Assembly (NCBI RefSeq): GCF_032391395.1
Contig: NZ_CP135916.1
Coordinates: 2,635,001-2,699,000, forward strand
Reading direction: 5' to 3'
DNA: 64,000 bases
From: Sphingomonas sp. Y38-1Y
GTDB lineage: Bacteria > Pseudomonadota > Alphaproteobacteria > Sphingomonadales > Sphingomonadaceae
In this document: positions 29,631-38,731 of the stretch, one piece after another
Layout: every line of letters starts with the position of its first letter
Numbering within the stretch: the first letter of the stretch is position 1
Translations under genes and position numbers: made by a program
Notes under the pieces: model-generated
Seen by the model: the letters and a program-made list of their open reading frames with translations, nothing else
What the model was told of the DNA's origin: nothing
The model's database searches: none

Positions 29631-29760
29631 CACCTCCCCGGAACGGGGAGGGGGACCGCTCGCGCAGCGAGTGGTGGAGGGGGGCCACCGCGAACGGCCC
29701 GCTTGCCGCATACCCCTCCACCATGCTTCGCATGGTCCCCCTCCCCGTCCCGGGGAGGTG
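29631..29760. repeat. CACCTCCCC-type palindrome between ubiE and ubiB
   Basis: Long inverted repeat: 27-nt arms (29631-29657 and 29734-29760, 26 of 27 matched), enclosing smaller palindromes such as GCTCGCGCAGCGAG. It lies inside the ubiE-ubiB unit, so it is probably transcribed as a long hairpin. Confidence 0.88.
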
Positions 29761-29787
29761 CTTGAGAGCAGTTGGGGCGACAGCCGC

Positions 29788-31320
29788 ATGACCGCGCCCG
29801 CCGTCCATCTCTGGCGCCTGATCAAATGGGGTCGCACGCTCGCGCGTCACGGCGCGCTGACGGAGATCGAGCGCAGCCCCAACACGCCGCTTGCCGTTCG
29901 CCGCGTCGCGCGGATCGCGCGGATCGGCGCGCGCGTGCCCAGGCGGCCCGCCTATGCCGACGCGTTTCAGGCGATCGGCCCCGCCGCGATCAAGCTCGGC
30001 CAGACGCTCGCCACCCGCCCCGACCTCGTCGGGGACGAGGCGACGCACGACCTTCTCCGGCTTCAGGACGCGCTGCCGCCCGTCCCGTTCGAGGATGTCT
30101 GCGCGGTCATGCTGGCAAGCTTCGGCAAGCCGCTGGAAACGCTGTTCGCCGAGATCGAGCCCGTGCCGATCGGCGCCGCCTCGATCGCGCAGGTCCACCG
30201 CGCGACCACCACCGACGGTCGCCGCGTTGCGATCAAGGTGATCCGCCCCGGTGTCGAGGCCGAGTTCACGCGCGCCATCGACACCTATGAATGGGCAGCA
30301 GCCCAGGTCGAGCAGATGGGCGGCGAGGCCGCGCGCCTGCGCCCCCGCCTCGTCATCGACACGTTCAAGCGCTGGACGCTACGCGAGCTCGACCTCAGGC
30401 GCGAGGCCGCCTCGGCATCTGAACTCGCGCAGGGGATGGCCGCCGAGCCCGACTTCGTCGTCCCCGCGATCGACTGGCAGCGGACGACGGGCAAGGTGCT
30501 GACGCTCGAATGGGTCGACGGCATCAAGCTGTCGAACCGGGAGGCGCTGATCGCTGCGGGCCACGACCTGCCCGCACTCGCCGCCAAGCTCGTCCGCGCC
30601 TTCCTGCGACAGGCGATCGCCGACGGATTCTTCCACGCCGACATGCACCAGGGGAACCTGTTCGCGCTCCCCGGCGGTCGGATCGCCGCGATCGATTTCG
30701 GCATCATGGGCCGCATCGACCGCCGCGCGCGGGTGTGGCTGGCGGAAATCCTCTACGGCCTCATCACCGGCAATTACCGCCGCGTCGCCGAGATCCATTT
30801 TGAGGCGGGGTATGTCCCCGCGCACCACAATGTCGCCGAGTTCGCGACGGCGCTGCGCGCCGTGGGTGAGCCCGTCCGCGGCCTCGCGACCAAGGACATG
30901 TCGGTCGGCATGATGCTGGACAGCCTGTTCAACATCACCCGCGACTTCGACATGCAGACGCAGCCCCACCTGCTATTGCTCCAGAAGACGATGGTGATGG
31001 TCGAGGGGGTGGCGACCAGCCTCGATCCCGACGTCAATCTCTGGGACGTCGGCGCGCCGTTCATCAGCGAATGGCTGCGCACCGAGCTCGGGCCGGAGGC
31101 GGCGGTCGCCGATCGCCTGGTCGAGGACGTGCGCACCCTCGCCCGCCTCCCCCAGCTGATCCGCAACATTGAGCGGCGCTATCCCAATCCGGGCGGCGCG
31201 CCCCCGGCCCCGCCGCTCAAGGAGATCGAGGTGATCCGCGTCGGCGGCGGCTGGCGCTATGCCGCGATGGCGATCGCCGGTGCGGGCGCCGGGATCGCCG
31301 CGACGCTGCTGCTGACGTGA
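29788..31320 (+). CDS. ubiB: ubiquinone biosynthesis protein UbiB
   Basis: 510-residue atypical kinase-like ATPase (ABC1/COQ8 family) needed for ubiquinone synthesis. The KxGQ motif AIKLGQTLATRPDL, the Ala-rich nucleotide-binding loop PIGAASIAQVHRA, the HADMHQGN and DFGIMG segments are visible; the C-terminus ends in hydrophobic segments. The ATG at 29788 follows the repeat. The stop overlaps the next gene (GTGA). Confidence 0.95.
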   Translation: MTAPAVHLWRLIKWGRTLARHGALTEIERSPNTPLAVRRVARIARIGARVPRRPAYADAFQAIGPAAIKLGQTLATRPDLVGDEATHDLLRLQDALPPVPFEDVCAVMLASFGKPLETLFAEIEPVPIGAASIAQVHRATTTDGRRVAIKVIRPGVEAEFTRAIDTYEWAAAQVEQMGGEAARLRPRLVIDTFKRWTLRELDLRREAASASELAQGMAAEPDFVVPAIDWQRTTGKVLTLEWVDGIKLSNREALIAAGHDLPALAAKLVRAFLRQAIADGFFHADMHQGNLFALPGGRIAAIDFGIMGRIDRRARVWLAEILYGLITGNYRRVAEIHFEAGYVPAHHNVAEFATALRAVGEPVRGLATKDMSVGMMLDSLFNITRDFDMQTQPHLLLLQKTMVMVEGVATSLDPDVNLWDVGAPFISEWLRTELGPEAAVADRLVEDVRTLARLPQLIRNIERRYPNPGGAPPAPPLKEIEVIRVGGGWRYAAMAIAGAGAGIAATLLLT

Positions 31321-32420
31321 GGGCATTGCCGCCGCTGTGGCTGGCGCAATCGAGCCGCTATGCCGGCATCGCCCGCCGGCGCGCGCGGCTGACGCTCGCC
31401 CTGCTCGCGCTGCTCGTCCTCGTGTCGTTCACGGCATTGCTGCTCGGATCGCCCGAAGGGTCGGCTGGCGATGCGGGGGCGGGCGACCTTGTGCTCTATG
31501 AGGGGATCGTCGCGGGGATGCGCTCGGGCGGCGGCTATTACGAGGTCGCCGCCGATCAATTGCGCGCGCTCGACTATCCGCTCCGCCCCTTCCTCACCTT
31601 CCGCCTGCCGACGCTCGCGGTGGTACAGGCCGCGCTCCCGCCATTCGGCGTCCTGGCGCTGATGCTGTCACTGTCGATCGCCGCGGGGTTCGCGTGGCTC
31701 GCGCGGCTGATGGCGGGCGGGCTTGCGCGGCCGGCGGCACTGGTCGCGGCGGCGGTGCTGCTCGCCGGCGGGCTCGTCGCCTTCGTTCAGTGGCCGCTCT
31801 GGCCGTTTCACGAATTCTGGGCCGCGCCGCTCGTCGCGCTGTCGCTCGCGGCGCGGCGACCGGGGCTGTGGCTCACCGCCGCCGCGCTCGGCCTGGCCGC
31901 CACGCTGATCCGCGAGACCGCGGCGCTCTACCTCGTCGTCATGGCCGGTTGCGCCTGGTTCGAGGGACAGCGGCGGGAGGCGTTCGGTTGGGGCGCGGCG
32001 CTTGGCGTGTTCGCGATCGTGCTCGCCGCGCATGCCTGGGCCGCGAGCCACTCTGCCGGGCCGCTCGATGCGCAGTCGCCGGGTTGGGCCGGCCTCAACG
32101 GTCCCGGCCTGTTCGTGCGCGCGATCTGGGACTCGAGCGCGCTCCAGATCCTGCCGCTTGGCCTCGCCGCGCCGATCGTCGCGCTCGCCGCGTTCGGCTG
32201 GAGCGCGTGGAACGACCCCACCGGCCTTCGCGTCACCGCGACGATCGCCGCCTATGCATTGGTGATGAGCCTCTTCGCGCGGCTCGACACCTTCTACTGG
32301 GGGCTGATGGCGACGCCGCTGATCCTCGTCGGGTTGGCGTTCCTGCCAGACGGGCTGCGCGACCTGACCGCCGCCGCGATGGACACGCGGCGCGTGCGGG
32401 TGCAGAGGATCACGCGATGA
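31317..32420 (+). CDS. polytopic membrane protein of unknown function
   Basis: 367 residues with about eight to nine predicted hydrophobic segments, e.g. LTLALLALLVLVSFTALLLG and LALMLSLSIAAGFAWLARLM. A conserved-looking RETAALYLVVM lies in the middle, reminiscent of membrane glycosyltransferases, but no family is certain. It starts with GTG at 31317 overlapping the ubiB stop (GTGA) and ends overlapping coaBC (ATGA), so it is part of the ubiB-coaBC transcription unit. Confidence 0.75.
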   Translation: MRALPPLWLAQSSRYAGIARRRARLTLALLALLVLVSFTALLLGSPEGSAGDAGAGDLVLYEGIVAGMRSGGGYYEVAADQLRALDYPLRPFLTFRLPTLAVVQAALPPFGVLALMLSLSIAAGFAWLARLMAGGLARPAALVAAAVLLAGGLVAFVQWPLWPFHEFWAAPLVALSLAARRPGLWLTAAALGLAATLIRETAALYLVVMAGCAWFEGQRREAFGWGAALGVFAIVLAAHAWAASHSAGPLDAQSPGWAGLNGPGLFVRAIWDSSALQILPLGLAAPIVALAAFGWSAWNDPTGLRVTATIAAYALVMSLFARLDTFYWGLMATPLILVGLAFLPDGLRDLTAAAMDTRRVRVQRITR

Positions 32421-33589
32421 AGCGCATCCTGCTGATCGTAGGCGGCGGTATCGCCGCGTACAAATCATGCGAGCTGATCCGCCTCTGCCGCCGCGCCGGC
32501 ATCGAGGTGACGTGCGTCCTGACGGAGGGCGGCACGCATTTCGTGACGCCGATGACGCTCGCGGCCCTTAGCGAGCGGCAAGTCTACACGACGCTCTGGG
32601 ACCTCAAGGACGAGGCCGAGATGGGACATATCCAGCTCAGCCGACAGGCCGACCTAGTCGTCGTCGCACCCGCCACCGCCGACCTCCTCGCGCGGATGGC
32701 CGCCGGGGTCGCCGACGACCTTGCGACGACCCTGCTGCTCGCCACCGACAAGCCCGTACTCGCCGCGCCCGCGATGAACGTGCGCATGTGGCAGCACGCC
32801 GCGACGCGCCGCAACGTCGCGACCCTCCGCGCCGACGGCGTCACCGTGCTGGAGCCGGACGAAGGCGCGATGGCGTGCGGCGAATACGGGCCGGGCCGCC
32901 TGCCCGAGCCGCCCGCGATCCTCGCCGCGATCGAGGCGGCGCTGGCGCCCGATCGCCGGCTGGAGGGACGCCATATCCTCGTCACCGCCGGGCCGACGCA
33001 CGAGCCGATCGATCCCGTGCGCTACATCGCCAACCGCTCGTCCGGAAAGCAGGGCTATGCGATCGCCGCCGCCTGCGCCGCGATGGGCGCGCGGGTGACG
33101 CTGGTGAGCGGCCCCGTCGCCCTCCCCGCCCCCGCCGGCACGACCCGCATCGAGGTCGAGACCGCACGCGAGATGGCCGCGGCGGTCGAGGCGGCGCTTC
33201 CCGCCGATGTCGCGATCATGGTCGCCGCCGTTGCCGACTGGCGCGTCGAGGGCGCCGCCGACCAGAAGCTTAAAAAGAGCCAGGGTGCGCCCGCGCTGTC
33301 GCTGGTCGCCAATCCCGACATCCTCGCGAACGTCGCGAGTTCGCCCGCCCGCCCCCGCCTCGTCATCGGCTTCGCGGCCGAGACTGAGCGCGTGGTCGAG
33401 CACGCCACCGCCAAGCGCACCGCCAAGCGCGCCGACTGGATCGTCGCCAACGACGTGTCGGGCGACGTGATGGGCGGCGATGCGAACGCCGTCCACCTCG
33501 TCACCGATATCGGCGTCGAGACGTGGCCCGCCGCTTCGAAGGCGGCGGTGGCGCGCCGTCTTGCCGAAAGGATCGCCGATGCGCTTTAG
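32417..33589 (+). CDS. coaBC: bifunctional phosphopantothenoylcysteine decarboxylase/phosphopantothenate--cysteine ligase
   Basis: 390-residue enzyme carrying two steps of coenzyme A synthesis. The N-terminal CoaC half is a flavoprotein decarboxylase (GGGIAAYKSCELIR, PAMNVRMW, catalytic Cys in MACGEYGPGRLPEP); the C-terminal CoaB half starts at about residue 180 (ILVTAGPTHEPIDPVRYIANRSSGKQG) with the KKSQG lysine. The ATG at 32417 overlaps the upstream stop by ATGA. Confidence 0.96.
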   Translation: MKRILLIVGGGIAAYKSCELIRLCRRAGIEVTCVLTEGGTHFVTPMTLAALSERQVYTTLWDLKDEAEMGHIQLSRQADLVVVAPATADLLARMAAGVADDLATTLLLATDKPVLAAPAMNVRMWQHAATRRNVATLRADGVTVLEPDEGAMACGEYGPGRLPEPPAILAAIEAALAPDRRLEGRHILVTAGPTHEPIDPVRYIANRSSGKQGYAIAAACAAMGARVTLVSGPVALPAPAGTTRIEVETAREMAAAVEAALPADVAIMVAAVADWRVEGAADQKLKKSQGAPALSLVANPDILANVASSPARPRLVIGFAAETERVVEHATAKRTAKRADWIVANDVSGDVMGGDANAVHLVTDIGVETWPAASKAAVARRLAERIADAL

Positions 33590-34382
33590 CCTGCCCATCG
33601 CCGCCGCGCTGCTGCTCGCCGGCTGCGCCTCGACGCGCGAGGCCGCCGGGCCCGCGGCGCCGTCGCTGGCGACCGCCACCTATGGCAAGCTGCGAGCGAG
33701 CCAGGTCCAGAACCTCGTCGTCATCCTCCACGACGATCTCGCGCCTGCCGACCCCGTCGATTACGCTGCCTTTGCCGAGCGCGCCGCCGGCGCCGTGCCC
33801 GCGGGCGCCGCCGTGGTGCTGCTGCGCCCGGGCTATGCCGACGTCGCCGGCCGCGCCAGCCCCGGGCCGCGCGCGCGCGGGATCGGCGACGGTTATTCGG
33901 CCGAGCAGGTCCGCCTCGTCGCGCAAAGCGTCGACGCGCTTCGCAACCGGTACCGCAATGCGCGCGCGATCGTCGTCGGCGATGGCGGCGGCGCGGCGCT
34001 CGCGGCCAATCTCGCCGCCAGCCAGCCGAACCTCGTCGATGCGCTGCTCCTCGTCGGCTGTCCCTGCGCGCTGCCCGAATGGCGCCGGCACATGGCACGA
34101 CAGGATCGTGCGTTCGCCGACAATGTCGACAGCCTCGACCCGCTCCAGACCGTCGGCGGCATCGGCCTCAACGCCCGGGTCGGGATCGTTTCGGGCGGCG
34201 AGAAGGCCCGCGTACCGGCCAGGATCGCGCGCCTCTATGCCGAGGCGCTGGCGCTGCGCGGGATCGCCGTCGAGTATCGACAGGTCGACGCCGACGGACA
34301 GGCGCTGCTAGCCAACGACGAGATAACGCAGGTGCTTGCGCGGCTTGCCGACAACGCGGCAAGGAGGGAGCCGAGGACATGA
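33579..34382 (+). CDS. lipoprotein with alpha/beta-hydrolase-like layout
   Basis: 267 residues. The signal ends in the lipobox LLLAGC (Cys16). The body resembles an alpha/beta hydrolase; the expected nucleophile elbow reads [10 protein letters not shown], with Asp where serine normally stands. A Cys-containing CPCALPEW lies downstream. Function unknown; it may be a non-catalytic or dehalogenase-like variant. It overlaps the coaBC 3' end by 11 nt and dut by ATGA. Confidence 0.75.
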   Translation: MRFSLPIAAALLLAGCASTREAAGPAAPSLATATYGKLRASQVQNLVVILHDDLAPADPVDYAAFAERAAGAVPAGAAVVLLRPGYADVAGRASPGPRARGIGDGYSAEQVRLVAQSVDALRNRYRNARAIVVGDGGGAALAANLAASQPNLVDALLLVGCPCALPEWRRHMARQDRAFADNVDSLDPLQTVGGIGLNARVGIVSGGEKARVPARIARLYAEALALRGIAVEYRQVDADGQALLANDEITQVLARLADNAARREPRT

Positions 34383-34828
34383 GCACCGCCCCGATCTCGA
34401 TCGCGCTCCAGCGACTGCCGCATGGCGAGGGCCTGCCGCTGCCCGCCTACGCGACGCCGGGCGCCGCCGGGCTGGACGTGATCGCGGCCGAGGACGTGAC
34501 GCTCGCGCCCGGCGCACGCCACGCCGTCGCCACGGGCTTCGCGATCGCGATCCCGCCGGGGTATGAGGTACAGGTCCGCCCCCGCTCGGGCCTCGCGCTC
34601 AAGCACGGCATCACGTGCCTCAACACGCCGGGCACGATCGACAGCGACTATCGCGGCGAGGTGAAGGTCATTCTCGCCAATCTCGGCGCCGACTCGTTCG
34701 AGGTGAAGCGCGGCGAACGCATCGCTCAGCTCGTCCCCGCCGCAGTGCAGCCCGCGACCTTTGTCGAGGTCGTGGCGCTCGACGATACCGCCCGCGGTGC
34801 CGGCGGCTTCGGATCGACAGGGCGCTGA
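34379..34828 (+). CDS. dut: dUTP diphosphatase
   Basis: 149-residue trimeric dUTPase that converts dUTP to dUMP. Motif 1 [10 protein letters not shown], motif 2 [10 protein letters not shown], motif 3 [10 protein letters not shown], motif 4 RGERIAQLV and motif 5 [10 protein letters not shown] are all present. The ATGA overlap with the lipoprotein gene sets the start at 34379. coaBC-dut adjacency is common in bacteria. Confidence 0.97.
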   Translation: MSTAPISIALQRLPHGEGLPLPAYATPGAAGLDVIAAEDVTLAPGARHAVATGFAIAIPPGYEVQVRPRSGLALKHGITCLNTPGTIDSDYRGEVKVILANLGADSFEVKRGERIAQLVPAAVQPATFVEVVALDDTARGAGGFGSTGR

Positions 34829-35250
34829 TGCCGGCGATGCCGCTCCTGGCAGTCGCCGGCGCGGCGCTGGCCCAGGTGATCCCGCCGCCCGTCCCGCTGC
34901 CGTCCGGGTCGGGTCAGGTGATCGCGTGGGACTCGCTGCCCCCCGTCCCGTACCGCGAGCCGCCGGTGATCCTGCCGGAGATGATGGCCTTCGTCGCGGG
35001 CGAGGTGACCGCCGGCCGCTGTCGCCTGAGCGGTGCGACCGCGCGGACGGGCGACGTCACCGTCGACGTGGCAATGCTCGTGACGCCGGAGACGGGCCCC
35101 CGCCTGACCATTCCTCGCGCGATCGACTGCCCGACGGTCGAGCAATATGCCGCGGGCCTCGTTCTCGGCTTCGCGCGCGGCAATTTGCCGGCGCGCGCGA
35201 TGGTGCCGCAATGGTATCGCGCGACGCTCCGCTTCAAATGGCCGGCCTGA
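34828..35250 (+). CDS. secreted protein of unknown function
   Basis: 140 residues. A short hydrophobic N-terminus ([16 protein letters not shown]) looks like a signal with cleavage after LAQ. The mature part has no recognised domain; it includes CRLSGATARTGDVTVDVAML and ends in YRATLRFKWPA. It overlaps the dut stop by one base (TGATG) and the next gene by 13 nt, so it is translated with them. Confidence 0.7.
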   Translation: MPAMPLLAVAGAALAQVIPPPVPLPSGSGQVIAWDSLPPVPYREPPVILPEMMAFVAGEVTAGRCRLSGATARTGDVTVDVAMLVTPETGPRLTIPRAIDCPTVEQYAAGLVLGFARGNLPARAMVPQWYRATLRFKWPA

Positions 35251-35990
35251 CCGACGCCCAGCTCGACCGCTATGCCCGCCACATCGTGCTGCACGAGATC
35301 GGCGGCGGCGGTCAGGCGCGGCTCCTGTCCGCGCACGTCGTCGTGATCGGCGCCGGCGGGATCGGGTCGCCCGCGATCCAGTATCTTGCAGCGGCCGGTG
35401 TCGGCCGGCTGACGATCGTCGACGACGACCATGTCGAGCTTTCGAACCTTCAGCGCCAGACGCTGTTCGATCCCGCCGATCTCGGCGCGCCAAAGGCGGA
35501 GCGCGCCGCCGCCACGGCGATGCGCCTCAACCCCGATGTCGTCGCCGAGGCCCGCACGACTCGGATCGATTTGGCCAACGCCGCCGCGCTGATCACTGGC
35601 GCCGACGTCGTGCTCGACGGTTGCGACAATTTTGCCACCCGTCTCGCGGTCGCCTCCGCGGCGCTAGACACACGCATCCCGCTGGTGTCCGCGGCGGTGA
35701 CGCAGTTCGACGGCCAGCTCGCGATCTATCGCGGGTGGGAGCCGGACAAGCCCTGCTACGCCTGTGTCGTCGGCGACGATCCCGAGCGGCCGGGCGTCAC
35801 CTGTGCCGAGGTCGGCGTGCTCGGCGCGATGGCGGGTGTCGTCGGCAGCATGGCCGCGCTGGAGGCGATTCGCGCGATCGTCCCGTTCGGCGATGACATG
35901 GCCGGGCGGTTGCTCGTCGCCGACGCGCTGTCGATGCGCTTTCGCACGCTGGCGGTGCCCAAGGATCCCGGCTGCCGCGTCTGCGGTTAA
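35238..35990 (+). CDS. HesA/MoeB/ThiF-family adenylyltransferase
   Basis: 250-residue E1-like enzyme that adenylates the C-terminal Gly of a ubiquitin-like sulfur carrier (MoaD or ThiS). Visible are the Rossmann ATP loop GAGGIGSP, the DDDHVELSNLQRQTLF segment with its conserved Arg/Gln, KAERAA, and two zinc pairs CYAC and CRVC. Which carrier it serves cannot be told. It overlaps the convergent M48 gene by 4 nt. Confidence 0.92.
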   Translation: MAGLTDAQLDRYARHIVLHEIGGGGQARLLSAHVVVIGAGGIGSPAIQYLAAAGVGRLTIVDDDHVELSNLQRQTLFDPADLGAPKAERAAATAMRLNPDVVAEARTTRIDLANAAALITGADVVLDGCDNFATRLAVASAALDTRIPLVSAAVTQFDGQLAIYRGWEPDKPCYACVVGDDPERPGVTCAEVGVLGAMAGVVGSMAALEAIRAIVPFGDDMAGRLLVADALSMRFRTLAVPKDPGCRVCG

Positions 35991-37018
35991 CGCGCGCGAA
36001 CCAGGATCGAACGCCAGTCGCCGTCGATCGGCTTGTTGCGCGCGGCAAGGATCGCCGGCGAGCCGCTCGCGCTCGCCCGCGGCGCCTCGGTCGCCATCGT
36101 CGCCACCCGATCGCGCCAGCCCGGATGCGTCGCCGACCGCAATCCCCCGGCATAGCGCGGCCCGATCCGCTTCCAAACCTGTGCCGCAAGCGCCGGATCG
36201 TACCCCGCCCGCGCCAGCAGATGGACGGCGAGGATGTCGGCCTCGACCTCGCTCTGCCGGAACAGCGACGCGTTGCGCCCGAAGTTCGACAGCAGCCCGC
36301 GCCGCACCCCCGCCTCGTCCAGCCGACGGCGATGCTCCAGCACATTGTGCGACAGCTCGTGCGCGACGAGCACCGCGACCGCATCGTCGTCGAGTTCGGT
36401 CAGAAAACGCGAGCTGATCTGGACGAGCACGCCGTCGGCGCTCGCCTGATTGTCGTCGGCGTCGCGCTGCTCGAATCGGGCTCGGCATGCCGGCCGCGCC
36501 TTGAGCGTCGTCGTCCGGTTCGCAGAGTCTCGGCGGAGCGTCAGCGTGACCGGCGCGCCGGGCGGACGCATCGCCACGGCGCGATCGAACGCCGCCAGCC
36601 GGGCGGTGGCAGCCGTGTCGGACGAAAGCGTCGGCAGCTCCGCAATCGCTTCCCCCTCCAGCGCGATCAGCGAATCGTCGCGGCGCACGCTGGCCGCGCC
36701 TGTGCCGCCCGGCACGATCCCGGCCACGCCAAGTGGACCGTCAAATCGGAAATGCGTGATCGCTGCCGCCCTCGCAGGCCCGAGATATTGATCGGGGCCA
36801 TGCAGCGCGAGGCCGAGCGCCGGCTGCTGGCGTCGGCACCAGGGCGCCGCCGCCACGGCCAGCCGCTCGCCGATCGTCTGGAGTCGGGTGTCGGCCGTGC
36901 GCAGCGCCTCGAAAGTCGGCGCGTAATCCTCGGCGCCGACGGCAGCCATCGGCCCCAGCAGCAGCGCAGCCATGAGGACGATCGTCTTTTGTGCGCGCCG
37001 ATTGAATCTCATCCGCAT
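35987..37018 (-). CDS. M48-family metallopeptidase with PDZ-like region
   Basis: 343 residues: signal-like N-terminus (KTIVLMAALLLGPMAAVGA), a PDZ-like segment (GPLGVAGIVPGGTGAASVRRDD around residues 95-120), then a zinc peptidase domain with HELSH (His220, Glu221, His224) and the third ligand in SEVEAD. Probably an envelope protease related to HtpX/Oma1-like M48 enzymes. Its 3' end overlaps the ThiF gene by 4 nt in convergent orientation. Confidence 0.88.
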   Translation of the reverse strand: MRMRFNRRAQKTIVLMAALLLGPMAAVGAEDYAPTFEALRTADTRLQTIGERLAVAAAPWCRRQQPALGLALHGPDQYLGPARAAAITHFRFDGPLGVAGIVPGGTGAASVRRDDSLIALEGEAIAELPTLSSDTAATARLAAFDRAVAMRPPGAPVTLTLRRDSANRTTTLKARPACRARFEQRDADDNQASADGVLVQISSRFLTELDDDAVAVLVAHELSHNVLEHRRRLDEAGVRRGLLSNFGRNASLFRQSEVEADILAVHLLARAGYDPALAAQVWKRIGPRYAGGLRSATHPGWRDRVATMATEAPRASASGSPAILAARNKPIDGDWRSILVRAR

Positions 37019-37257
37019 GGGCTCTTCCTTATCGCGGCTGAATAACGATCGATACTTCTTCGAAATGCCCGTACCGGACAGACAGGAACCTCAACGCGTC
37101 AGGCGGTTTATAAGCGCCGTCTTCCCGATGCTTGGCGGGTTGTCGTATCGGATGTGATACGCTAAGGCGATGCTGCATCACGGCATGAACGCTATTTCGG
37201 CGGACTATGCGCGTGGGCAGCCGACGTACGCGACGTTGATTAAAGGGAGTGTTTCAA

Positions 37258-37503
37258 ATGCGTTTGGCCAAGATCCTTGCTACTGCGGCCATGGTCTCGA
37301 TGACCGCCGCGCCGGCGCTTGCCGCGAACGGGGCTGCGAAGCTTTCGGTTGCGCAGGCGAAGACCGTCCGCGCTTCGACGAAGTCGGACGACGCCAACAA
37401 GGCGATCGGCGCGGGCGCCATCGTCGGTGTCGTCGCTGCTGCGGCGATTATCGGCGGCATCATCATCGCCACCGACGGCGACGACGATTCGGACAGCAAC
37501 TAA
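37258..37503 (+). CDS. small secreted glycine-zipper-like protein
   Basis: 81 residues. Signal peptide MRLAKILATAAMVSMTAAPALA, then a polar stretch and a hydrophobic Gly/Ala/Ile segment (AIGAGAIVGVVAAAAIIGGI) followed by an acidic tail TDGDDDSDSN. GGGAG 8 nt upstream fixes the ATG at 37258; a GTG at 37249 is less likely. A strong terminator follows, so it is monocistronic. Function unknown. Confidence 0.75.
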   Translation: MRLAKILATAAMVSMTAAPALAANGAAKLSVAQAKTVRASTKSDDANKAIGAGAIVGVVAAAAIIGGIIIATDGDDDSDSN

Positions 37504-37532
37504 GCTCGTCCGGCGCAAGCCAAAAACAGAAG

Positions 37533-37559
37533 CGGCGGTCCTCACGGGCCGCCGTTTTT
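37533..37559 (+). terminator. rho-independent terminator
   Basis: A 9-bp stem (CGGCGGTCC/GGGCCGCCG, one G-U) with TCAC loop, then TTTTT at 37555-37559. The A-run upstream would let it work on the other strand too. Confidence 0.88.
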
Positions 37560-37616
37560 GTTTGAGCGCTCGCGTTGGTCGGTTAATGCAATGGTCGATA
37601 TTGCCGGGCGATTGAA

Positions 37617-37934
37617 ATGGCCGCGCTGATCGTGATTATTGCGGGAACGGACCAAGATCGAACCGCCACGGCTTTTTCATTGGCTGGATCGAATGCTGCC
37701 CTCGGCAGCTTTACGCAATTGCACCTCGATGCCGGGGCAACGCCAATGCTGGCGGTTCCAGCGGTGCTTGACGCCTTGATCGAGCTGCGAACGCTGGGCG
37801 TAGTCGTTTCGATCTGCCCGACCGGCCTCGCCGATCTGTACGCTGTAGCCTCGCCCCTCCCTGACGCCGAAAGCATCGGGCTCGTCACCCTCCTTGCCGA
37901 ACTGCCCGACGACGCGCGGCTCGTCGTCGTCTGA
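37617..37934 (+). CDS. DsrE-like small protein
   Basis: 105 residues with DsrE/DsrF-like features: IVIIAGTDQDR at the start and LRTLGVVVSICPTGLADLY later, where the Cys aligns with the position used for sulfur relay in some DsrE members. Without a DsrF/DsrH partner nearby, the role is unclear. It is preceded by the terminator of the previous gene. Confidence 0.65.
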   Translation: MAALIVIIAGTDQDRTATAFSLAGSNAALGSFTQLHLDAGATPMLAVPAVLDALIELRTLGVVVSICPTGLADLYAVASPLPDAESIGLVTLLAELPDDARLVVV

Positions 37935-37973
37935 CCAACGCGATCTTAACCGTTGCGCCGGTATGGAGCGATC

Positions 37974-38696
37974 ATGCGCATGCTCCTGCCCGGGTTTTGT
38001 CTTTTGCTCGCCGCGTGCGGGGGTAACCAGCCGACCAACGAGGCGGACCTCGCCGCGCTCGATGCGGAGCTGACGGAGGGTCAGTCGGCGAACGGTGCCG
38101 ATCCGCAGGTGATGGCCGCGTTGCAGGACCAGATCATGGTCGACCCGCAGCTCGCGGCCAAGAGCAACGCCGACGCCGTTCGCCCTGCCCCGCAACCCTA
38201 TGCCGCACCGGTGCCGCACCCCGGCATCGCCGCCGGCAGCGCCGCGCGGGACGAGCCGCTGATGAAGGCGCCCGCGCCAAAGCCGTTCGCCGACGCCACC
38301 GCGCGTCAGGCGATCACGCTCGGCGCGCTCGCCCGCGCGAAGGGCGGCAAGTCGGCCGCCGCCTGTACGCAGCGGCTCGCCTATTCCGCCGCGTGGGCCG
38401 ACCGACTGCCCGCCGAGCTGCCGCTCCACCCCGATGCCCGGGTCAGCGAGGCGGCGGGGGTCGAGGGCGATGGCTGCTCGATGCGCGTCGTCAGCTTCTA
38501 TGTCGGTAAGCCTGCCGCGGGGCTGATCGACTGGTACTATACCCGCGCCGTCAGGGCCGGCTTCTCGGCCGAGCATCAGGCGGACGGCGCGACGCACATG
38601 ATCGGCGGCACGCGCCGCGACGGGCTTGCGACCGTGATCTTCCTCACCGATCGCGGCGACGGCGGCACCGACATCGACCTGATCGTCGGGCGCTGA
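37974..38696 (+). CDS. lipoprotein of unknown function
   Basis: 240 residues with a lipobox LLLAACGG (the signal runs MRMLLPGFCLLLAAC). The start at 37974 is preferred over 37953. After a Pro/Ala-rich linker, the C-terminal domain (residues about 130-240) contains DWYYTRAVRAGFSAEHQ and ends TDIDLIVGR. No recognised domain. It precedes crcB by 35 nt on the same strand. Confidence 0.75.
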   Translation: MRMLLPGFCLLLAACGGNQPTNEADLAALDAELTEGQSANGADPQVMAALQDQIMVDPQLAAKSNADAVRPAPQPYAAPVPHPGIAAGSAARDEPLMKAPAPKPFADATARQAITLGALARAKGGKSAAACTQRLAYSAAWADRLPAELPLHPDARVSEAAGVEGDGCSMRVVSFYVGKPAAGLIDWYYTRAVRAGFSAEHQADGATHMIGGTRRDGLATVIFLTDRGDGGTDIDLIVGR

Positions 38697-38731
38697 GTTC
38701 CCAAGCGGGCGCGCCCGCGCTAACGGGGCAC

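Noticed and set aside
38697..38731. Fluoride riboswitch before crcB
   Set aside because: The gap is only 35 nt and shows no matching fold; crcB is probably co-transcribed with the upstream lipoprotein gene.
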